This document shows positions 14,497-19,654 of a stretch of 24,263 bases of DNA, in pieces (position 1 is the first letter of the stretch; the number at the start of each line of letters is the position of its first letter). Both the position numbers and the translations under genes were made by a program. The notes below the pieces were generated by a model, which made no database searches, had not been told where the DNA came from, and worked only from the letters and a program-made list of their open reading frames with translations. Source of the stretch: Desulfotomaculum sp. (lineage in GTDB: Bacteria > Bacillota > Desulfotomaculia > Desulfotomaculales > Nap2-2B); NCBI GenBank assembly GCA_003513005.1, contig DOTD01000077.1:1-24263 (forward strand). The letters run 5' to 3'.

Positions 14497-15750
14497 ATGT
14501 TTAACGAAAAAGGGCAGTTGAAGTGTTCCTTTTGTGGTAAATTGCAGGACCAGGTAAAAAAACTGGTAGCCGGGCCAAGCGTATATATCTGCGACGAGTG
14601 TATCGAACTTTGCAATGAAATAATCGAAGAGGAACTAAACGAAGATATCAGTCTGGAAATCGGGGATATTCCAAAGCCCAAGGAAATTAAAGAATTCCTG
14701 GACCAGTACGTAATCGGGCAGGAAGACGCCAAAAAGTCTCTGTCTGTCGCCGTCTATAACCATTACAAGCGGATTAACCTGGGCGGCAAGGTTGACGATG
14801 TTGAACTGCAGAAAAGCAATATCGTAATTTTGGGACCGACAGGATGCGGCAAGACCCTGCTGGCGCAGACACTCGCCAAGCTGCTTAACGTACCTTTTGC
14901 AATTGCGGACGCAACTTCCCTTACCGAGGCCGGTTATGTCGGCGAGGATGTGGAAAACATCCTACTGAAACTGATCCAGGCTGCTGATTACGATATCGAG
15001 AAAGCCGAGAAGGGAATTATTTACATAGATGAGATTGATAAAATCGCCCGCAAGTCGGAAAACCCGTCAATCACCAGGGATGTGTCGGGCGAAGGCGTCC
15101 AGCAGGCGTTGCTGAAGATCCTGGAAGGAACTATTGCCAGCGTGCCGCCTCAGGGAGGCCGCAAGCACCCGCACCAGGAATTCATTCAGATGGATACTAC
15201 GAACATCCTCTTCATTTGTGGAGGAGCTTTTGACGGTATAGAAAAGATCATCCAGAACAGGATCGGCAAAAAGTCCATGGGCTTCGGCGCCGAACTCCAG
15301 CCGAAGATGGAGCGGAATATCGGCGACATACTCAAGAAAATCATGCCTGAGGACCTTTTAAAGTATGGCCTGATTCCCGAGTTTGTCGGCCGTCTGCCCA
15401 TAATCGTCACCGTAGACGCACTGGACGAGGAAGCGCTGATCCGCATCCTGACCGAACCGAAGAACGCGCTGATTAAACAGTACGAGAAGCTGTTTGAGTT
15501 AGACGGAGTCACGCTGGAATTCCAGCAGGAAACACTCAAGGCAATTTCCCTGGAAGCCAAGAAGAGAAACACCGGAGCCCGCGGCTTGAGGGCCATCCTC
15601 GAAGAGATCATGCTGGAAGTGATGTACGAGATACCCTCGCGCGAGGACGTCTCCAAGTGCATCATCACCAAGGAAACCATCGCCAAGCGGGATAAACCGC
15701 TCCTGGTGACAACGGAAAGAAAGAAGAAGAGAAAAGAAGAATCCGCATAA
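14497..15750 (+). CDS. clpX: ATP-dependent Clp protease ATP-binding subunit ClpX
   Basis: 417 residues from the ATG at 14497, six bases after GAGGTG; a GTG at 14488 is part of that ribosome binding site. AAA+ unfoldase that feeds substrates to ClpP. Zinc-binding domain with C10, C13, C32, C35 (CSFC, CDEC); Walker A GPTGCGKT (about 114-121); pore loop GYVGED; Walker B IIYIDEIDKIA; and RDVSGEGVQQALLKILEG are all intact. The IGF-type ClpP-contact loop appears as IGKKSMGFG. In many Firmicutes lon genes follow; here a mobile-DNA region begins about 50 bases downstream. Confidence 0.96.
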   Translation: MFNEKGQLKCSFCGKLQDQVKKLVAGPSVYICDECIELCNEIIEEELNEDISLEIGDIPKPKEIKEFLDQYVIGQEDAKKSLSVAVYNHYKRINLGGKVDDVELQKSNIVILGPTGCGKTLLAQTLAKLLNVPFAIADATSLTEAGYVGEDVENILLKLIQAADYDIEKAEKGIIYIDEIDKIARKSENPSITRDVSGEGVQQALLKILEGTIASVPPQGGRKHPHQEFIQMDTTNILFICGGAFDGIEKIIQNRIGKKSMGFGAELQPKMERNIGDILKKIMPEDLLKYGLIPEFVGRLPIIVTVDALDEEALIRILTEPKNALIKQYEKLFELDGVTLEFQQETLKAISLEAKKRNTGARGLRAILEEIMLEVMYEIPSREDVSKCIITKETIAKRDKPLLVTTERKKKRKEESA

Positions 15751-15773
15751 ACATAATACTAATCGAGTAGAAA

Positions 15774-15797
15774 TCCCCCGCCCTTTAAGGCGGGGGA
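15774..15797. terminator. GC-rich hairpin downstream of clpX
   Basis: TCCCCCGCC (15774-15782) pairs perfectly with GGCGGGGGA (15789-15797) around six bases. There is no T-run on the plus side, so intrinsic termination is uncertain. It could also serve the leftward gene at 15865. Confidence 0.6.
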
Positions 15798-15800
15798 CAC

Positions 15801-15838
15801 TATTTACACTGTAAAATATTTACACTGTAAAATATTTT
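15801..15838. repeat. Tandem 16-bp repeat, each unit palindromic
   Basis: The 16-base unit TATTTACACTGTAAAA occurs at 15801-15816 and 15817-15832, followed by TATTTT. Each unit contains the perfect palindrome TTTACA-C-TGTAAA, so two identical dyads lie 16 bases apart. Confidence 0.8.
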
Positions 15839-15864
15839 AATAAGAACAGAAGGCTTTTAGTTTA

Positions 15865-16653
15865 TTAGTTTGGTACCGTTGCGTCATACTCCTGCCCGCT
15901 GTCAACAGCTTTACTAGATTGATCATGCGGCACACATACAGATATAGAACCACTACATTGGGCGCCGGACAGATCAGTTGCAGTAAAGTTAATGACATAG
16001 ACTCTGCCGTCACTAGTGCCTGATCTTTCCGCACGAAGTTGTACGGTATCTCCGTCGACAATTATTGCATCAGGAGTATGGACCTTCCCACCTGCTCCTT
16101 TAATAGTGCCTGTTGCCTCATCGCTTGTCACGCTGGTTATAGCAATTTTAACCTCATCATCAGCATCAGGATCGACTACCCCGAGAATATCTACATTGAC
16201 AAACTTATTATCGGCAGGCCATAATACACCTATGCTTGGAGTTGCATTGGAACAATCCGGAGGATTATTTGCCGGCTTTACGGTGAGGTCATATAGAACG
16301 GGGGTTGAACCATCGTCACCGCGTGTTAGATTGATCGTAATCTTTAGAAATTGTCCTGTGAGATCGAATTTATCACCGTTGGCAACAGCTATACCGGAGC
16401 CAAAAGTAACGCCATCGTCACTGCTGGCGATTGTAGCATTGATTTCACCATCGGAATTGCTGTTCCATTCAAGATAACCCCACTCTGCGCCTAGTTCACC
16501 ACTGTTGTTTTTGTCAACTGAAAAGTTTACCACTGTGATCATTAAAAAGTTTACCACCACGAGTAAAAAAGTTATGGCCAAAAATGAAATGCACTTACTG
16601 CCATAATAATAATAATTATTATTATTCACCTTCAATATTATATAATAGTACAT
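15865..16653 (-). CDS. Surface-protein-like gene, probably a C-terminal fragment
   Basis: 262 codons open from the ATG at 16651-16653. Residues about 21-45 are hydrophobic (FLAITFLLVVVNFLMITVV), like a membrane anchor or signal. About 50-130 resembles a carbohydrate/adhesion-type beta domain (SSDDGVTF...GSTPVLYDLTV). About 133-255 resembles the extracellular module with PPDCSNATPSIGVLWP, VDPDADDEV, VRAERSG-like and SISVCVPHDQ segments that I recall at the ends of large surface proteins. The first 20 residues come from a trinucleotide repeat and have no ribosome binding site, so the true 5' end may be lost and the gene may be a remnant. It points towards clpX and ends before the GC-rich hairpin. 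Function is not assignable beyond likely cell-surface location. Confidence 0.5.
   Translation of the reverse strand: MYYYIILKVNNNNYYYYGSKCISFLAITFLLVVVNFLMITVVNFSVDKNNSGELGAEWGYLEWNSNSDGEINATIASSDDGVTFGSGIAVANGDKFDLTGQFLKITINLTRGDDGSTPVLYDLTVKPANNPPDCSNATPSIGVLWPADNKFVNVDILGVVDPDADDEVKIAITSVTSDEATGTIKGAGGKVHTPDAIIVDGDTVQLRAERSGTSDGRVYVINFTATDLSGAQCSGSISVCVPHDQSSKAVDSGQEYDATVPN
16521..16557. repeat. 13-bp direct repeat with 24-bp period
   Basis: AAAAGTTTACCAC occurs at 16521-16533 and 16545-16557, encoding a duplicated VVNF in the hydrophobic segment of the leftward gene. The 24-base period keeps the frame (eight codons). Confidence 0.7.
16605..16626. repeat. Palindromic ATA/ATT trinucleotide repeat
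   Basis: Consecutive AAT units meet consecutive ATT units to give a 22-base perfect palindrome with no spacer, in an AT-rich stretch. If translated on the minus strand it encodes NNNN-YYYY. Confidence 0.75.
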
Positions 16654-16743
16654 ATGTTACTATATTACTATAATTTTCGATCTAAATATTGTTACATGAT
16701 TCGACAATGTTTTAAATGTTTTAAAGGTAGAAAAATATTTTGG

Positions 16744-16757
16744 TGTCCAATTGGACA
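16744..16757. repeat. 14-bp palindrome TGTCCAATTGGACA
   Basis: Perfect palindrome 62 bases upstream of the IS3-type orfA fragment. It might derive from two abutting transposon ends (many IS3-type ends start with TGTCCAA-like sequence), but only one side carries transposase sequence. Confidence 0.45.
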
Positions 16758-16818
16758 GTTGGTTATTTATAATGCTCCCCAGAAACCAGAAACGGAAATA
16801 GTAAATTACAATGGGAGC

Positions 16819-17002
16819 ATGAACAAGCGAAATCATTATTCAGTAGAGTACAAAACCAAGGTAGTCCTTGAAGTATGTAAGAAGCCACACTCAATGAGAT
16901 CGCCGCCAAGTACAGTATCCAGCCCTGTTATGCTCAGCCGCTGGAAGCAGGAGTTCCTGGAACGAGCCCCCGAGACGTTCAAGAAAGGCGCCTCGGATTC
17001 CG
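16819..17002 (+). pseudogene. Fragment of IS3-type transposase OrfA
   Basis: The ATG at 16819 begins NKRNHYSVEYKTKVVLEV, the start of the helix-turn-helix OrfA of IS3-family elements. After about 20 codons the frame is broken: the next block reads NEIAAKYSIQP in another frame, and a further shift returns to VMLSRWKQEFLERAPE-FKKG. The OrfA coiled coil and all of OrfB (the DDE part) are missing. It ends in GASDS, where sequence of a different origin begins. Confidence 0.7.
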
Positions 17003-17158
17003 CATACCTTACATGATGCGCAGAAAACACAGATGAAAGTTGGTACAGTCGATTATTTCCTTAAGAAATATGGAAAACTCGCCCATAAAGCCGATACTGC
17101 TTTTCCGGAAGGGCTGCATGTACATATGTTCCGCCACAGCGTTGCAATGGCTATGTAA
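17003..17158 (+). pseudogene. C-terminal fragment of a tyrosine recombinase/integrase
   Basis: The frame ending at the TAA of 17156-17158 reads MKVGTVDYFLKKYGKLAHKA, then LHVHMFRHSVAMAM and stop. HMFRHS-A fits the HxxR box II of XerC-like integrases (second catalytic Arg with its preceding His). The upstream catalytic Arg, and the downstream LGH and Tyr motifs, are missing. It abuts the IS3 fragment without spacer and is cut off about 20 bases before the likely 5' end of the group II intron, so the intron or a deletion removed its end. Confidence 0.55.
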
Positions 17159-17180
17159 TCACGGGGTCAGGCTTTACTTT

Positions 17181-17821
17181 GTGAATAAGTCACTATGGGG
17201 CGATTCGCAGCCCTAATTCGTTAAGTGGAGGCGTTGTCCTCCCGTTTCGTACCTTACGCCGGAACGAGGCCAAGATTCGAGGACACTCTGGATGCTCGCC
17301 GGAGAGTCGAGCCCTCGAACAATCCGGACCAGAGTCAGGTCATCTGATGCGTTGTGAGGCGGTCAGAAAAGGGCCTGAGGCCGAGGAACAGACCCGTATT
17401 CGGATACTTTAAGCGACAGCCGGTATCCGATTAGGCCGAGGTGGCGTGTACACTGGGCGAGACTGCCATAGAAGTTGCAACCTGACCGGAAACGGTCAAG
17501 CCGGGGCGATCGTCAAGGAATCCCTGGGGAGGTGTGCATAGGTGTTTAGGCGCGGGAGGTTTAAGAAGAACGAAATAGGGTAACCGAATGAACCTCCCGC
17601 TGCTCTCCTAAAAGGGAGCAGGTGCGAGGGACACCGCAAGCGGCTTAGAGGGGTCAGCGCCGTCATAGTACTTGGAATATTCCAAGGAAGGACGACACTA
17701 ATGAGCGCTTTGCCGGGGCAGCCGCCGGACTAGGTCAAACTTCATCAGGAAAACGACCAGAACCTGTTTTTCAGGTACCGGCCTGTCGAAACCCGAAAGC
17801 CGGACAAAGAAGGGTTTGAAG
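17181..17821 (+). ncRNA. Group II intron A, 5' RNA domains (I-IV)
   Basis: 641 bases without a gene, rich in short GC hairpins, for example CGGGAGGTTTAAGAAGAACG (from 17550) facing AACCTCCCGCTG, and CTCTCCTAAAAGGGAG. This is the region expected to fold as domains I-IV upstream of the intron-encoded protein. I did not fold it. The 5' boundary at 17181 is inferred from a GTG-start sequence after the recombinase fragment. Confidence 0.6.
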
Positions 17822-18065
17822 ATGGTAAAACCACTGCATAGCGTAATTGACAAGGTGTACCGCATGGCCAATCTGGAAAAGGCCAGCGCCAAGGTTATCG
17901 CCAACCAAGGGGCGCCGGGGGTGGACAAAGTAACTGTCAAGAGTTGGCAGGCCAATGAAGCGGCGCATTTGCGCCAGCTTCACGGAGCATTATATGCCAA
18001 CACCTACCGGAGCAAACCGGTGCGGCGGGTGTACATCCTTAAAGCCCGGTTCCAAGAAACAAAGC
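17822..18065 (+). pseudogene. N-terminal fragment of intron A reverse transcriptase (LtrA-like)
   Basis: ATG at 17822, seven bases after AGGG. It reads VYRMANLEKASAKVIANQGAPGVDKVTV (the RT0 region of group II intron proteins) and continues to RRVYI. One inserted base then shifts the frame: the expected KPGSKKQ appears in the +1 frame (18048-18065). After that, homology jumps to the C-terminus of a different intron protein. RT domains 1-4 are absent. Confidence 0.8.
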
Positions 18066-18399
18066 ACCGGCTGTCAGCAACAAAGCGAAAAAGGCCATGC
18101 GACAGACAATTCACGATTGGCGCATGCATTTGAAGACAGATAAAACTCCTGAAGACCTGCCCCGGATGTTTAATCCGGTAATCAGAGGCTGGGTTTACTA
18201 TTAAGGGCGCTTTTACAAATCGGAACTGTACTCTGTGCTAAGGCATATGAACCGGGCTTTAGTGCGCTGGGCGAGGAGAAAGTTTAAGAGACTCGCCGGA
18301 CATCAGCGCCGTACGGAATACTGGCTCGGCAAGATTGCCAGACGTGAACCGAAATTGTTCGTACACTGGCAAATGGGGATTCGGCCTGCGGCTGGATAA
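18066..18399 (+). pseudogene. C-terminal (maturase) fragment of intron B reverse transcriptase
   Basis: From 18067 the frame reads PAVSNKAKKAMRQTIHDWRM, FNPVIRGWVYY, a TAA stop at 18202-18204 where relatives have Tyr, then GRFYKSELYSVLRHMNRALV and ends LFVHWQMGIRPAAG at 18399. This is the maturase domain X and C-terminus of a second, distinct group II intron protein. The in-frame stop and missing N-terminus show decay. Confidence 0.75.
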
Positions 18400-18402
18400 T
18401 GG

Positions 18403-18475
18403 GAGCCGGATGAGCTGAGAGGTTCAAGTCCGGTTCTGAGAGGGCCTTGGGGTGAAATTCACCAGGGTTACTCAC
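18403..18475 (+). ncRNA. Group II intron B domains V and VI
   Basis: Domain V is 34 bases (18403-18436): GAGCCGGA pairs with TCCGGTTC, TGAGCT with GGTTCA across a GAGA tetraloop, with a two-base AG bulge. Domain VI has the hairpin GGTGAA-A-TTCACC followed by a likely branch-point A. The end ...TTACTCAC at 18475 has the AY terminus of group II introns. Confidence 0.8.
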
Positions 18476-18979
18476 CTGCTGATCCTTTGCCGAACCCGCG
18501 AAGAGGCGCAATCTGCCTTAGAAGTAGCGCGGGAACTACTGGACCGCTTAAAGCTACGGCTCTCCCCGGAGAAAACGATCGGCGCCAGTTTTCAGGAAGA
18601 CTTCGACTTCCTGGGGTTCCACTTCGGAAAACGCCATGTAGGGGTGGGAAAGAAGTCGCTTAAGGCGCTCTATGCGAAAGTCCGGGTGGCAACTCGTCGC
18701 AACCAGGGAAATGTCCCGGTGGAGCGAGTTATCCAGGTGGTCAATCCGATTATCAGGGGATGGGCCAACTACCACCGCCATGGAAACAATATGGGCTTAT
18801 TCCGCACTCTGGACAAATGGGTGCGGAACCGAACCCGGGCCTACGTGCGACGTCGGTGGCGTGATCGGGGTAGGTGGAAAATCTACTCGTCGGAGGAATT
18901 AGACCAGAAGGGACTTATTCGCATGATAAAGGCGATTCCCAGGTTCCGTCAACTCAGGCTCTTTGAGTCTCCCTGCTAA
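18476..18979 (+). pseudogene. C-terminal part of intron A reverse transcriptase, downstream of the YADD site
   Basis: Open frame starting LLILCRTREEAQSALEVAR, the sequence that directly follows YADD in group II intron reverse transcriptases. It continues through LSPEKT, FLGFHFGKRHVG, the maturase domain (VVNPIIRGWANYHRH) and a D/En-less C-terminus to TAA at 18977-18979. The catalytic YADD itself and everything before it back to RRVYI are missing. The first codon (CTG, 18476) abuts the 3' end of intron B. Confidence 0.85.
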
Positions 18980-18994
18980 GGGATAGCATTGGGG

Positions 18995-19068
18995 CCGCCG
19001 GATGCGGGAAAACTGCACGTCCGGTGACAACGGGGGCTGACATCTCGTGAGGGGCGCCTTCTACCTAC
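18995..19068 (+). ncRNA. Group II intron A domains V and VI
   Basis: CCGCCGGA (18995-19002) pairs with TCCGGTGA (19020-19027) with one end mismatch; TGCGG pairs with CTGCA across a GAAA-type loop, with a two-base CG bulge at 19018-19019. The catalytic triad reads CGC rather than AGC. Domain VI follows, with a CTCGTGAG hairpin, and the 3' end lies near ACCTAC (19063-19068). The exact end is uncertain. Confidence 0.7.
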
Positions 19069-19210
19069 TAATGGTGGGAGGCTATAAACCATGTATCCGG
19101 CAATGAGTATTCCGAGGAGACATTTGCTTAAAGTCCGTATGAGGATGAATACTCTCAACTGGAACCTTGTGAATATTGAGTTTCTTTACTTTCAATTCAT
19201 AAAATCTGTT

Positions 19211-19246
19211 CCCGGACTGATAGTTGATTGCCGGGTTTGTTTTGTT
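19211..19246 (+). terminator. Terminator-like hairpin
   Basis: CCCGG (19211-19215) and CCGGG (19231-19235) with a 15-base loop, followed by TTTGTTTTGTT. No intact gene lies directly upstream. Confidence 0.45.
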
Positions 19247-19284
19247 ATGTCTGAGATTTGTTAATGCTTCGACTCAGAAGGATT

Positions 19285-19328
19285 ATTAAGCTGAATTGTT
19301 TTGATTCGAGCTTAATTTTATTTTTTTG
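19285..19328 (+). terminator. Intrinsic terminator without an upstream gene
   Basis: ATTAAGCTGAAT (19285-19296) pairs with ATTC-G-AGCTTAAT (19304-19316, one bulged G) around a seven-base loop, followed by TTTATTTTTTT. A good intrinsic terminator, apparently orphaned by the insertions or deletions to its left. Confidence 0.65.
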
Positions 19329-19410
19329 ATCCGGATTAATCACTGTAAATTATAGAAAATACCCTTGATTTTATCATCTGCCTGCCTGATAATTAAGATG
19401 TCGGCAAAAG

Positions 19411-19459
19411 GAAATTCCTATAAAAGGCAAATAAAAGGCAAAAAGAAATTCCTATAAAA
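19411..19459 (+). repeat. 15-bp direct repeat with an internal 11-bp tandem
   Basis: GAAATTCCTATAAAA occurs at 19411-19425 and 19445-19459. Between them TAAAAGGCAAA is repeated in tandem (19421-19431, 19432-19442). It lies immediately before the truncated pyrK frame. Confidence 0.7.
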
Positions 19460-19626
19460 AATATGATGTGGAAGGGGAACTATCCGTTGAGGAACGCATG
19501 GCCTGTGGAATCGGCGCCTGCTATTCCTGTGTGTGTAGAACGAAAAACAGTGATGACGAAGAATTTCGCTACAGCCGGGTATGCGTTGAAGGGCCGGTTT
19601 TTAAAGCAGGCGAGGTAATTCTGTAA
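19435..19626 (+). pseudogene. pyrK: C-terminal tail of dihydroorotate dehydrogenase electron-transfer subunit (PyrK-like)
   Basis: The frame ending in TAA at 19624-19626 reads LSVEERMACGIGACYSCVCR, then RVCVEGPVFKAGEVIL. This is the [2Fe-2S]-binding end of PyrK, with all four cysteines of the cluster loop. The FAD and NAD domains are missing: an in-frame TAA at 19432-19434 and repeats precede it, with no start codon. PyrK normally partners PyrD in pyrimidine synthesis; no other pyr gene is visible. It is a remnant of a rearranged gene, or less likely the tail of another ferredoxin-reductase-like protein. Confidence 0.75.
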
Positions 19627-19654
19627 GTTTTGCGGAAAGGGAAGGAGACAAGAA

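Larger units (their letters stand above)
17181..19068 (+). mobile_element. Composite of two group II introns (intron A interrupted by a remnant of intron B)
   Basis: Intron A probably begins at 17181 (GTGAA, a divergent form of GTGYG). It has about 640 bases of structured RNA before a reverse-transcriptase gene, and ends with domain V (18995-19027, CGC triad, GAAA-type loop) and domain VI, with the 3' end near 19068 (ACCTAC). Intron B is present only as its 3' part, about 18066-18475: maturase C-terminus, domain V (18403-18436, AGC triad, GAGA tetraloop) and domain VI, ending CAC. B ends precisely where the A reverse transcriptase resumes after its YADD motif. The ends of A are uncertain by several bases. 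The composite cannot encode an active reverse transcriptase. Confidence 0.75.
19069..19434. other. AT-rich spacer with two terminator-like hairpins
   Basis: No convincing gene. A 58-codon frame from 19091 is open but has no ribosome binding site and no recognisable content. The region holds hairpins at 19211-19235 and 19285-19316 and short direct repeats at 19411-19459. Confidence 0.5.

Noticed and set aside
15774..15797. Terminal hairpin of an IS200/IS605 element
   Set aside because: The GC-rich hairpin resembles such ends, but no Y1 transposase or TnpB/IscB sequence is nearby.
15801..15838. CRISPR array
   Set aside because: Only two direct units of 16 bases without spacers and no cas genes nearby.
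18067..18979. A functional intron-encoded reverse transcriptase
   Set aside because: Catalytic domains RT1-RT5 including YADD are missing, there is an in-frame TAA at 18202-18204 and a frameshift near 18045.
19091..19267. Small 58-codon gene after the intron
   Set aside because: No ribosome binding site, no recognisable content, and its end overlaps terminator-like hairpins.
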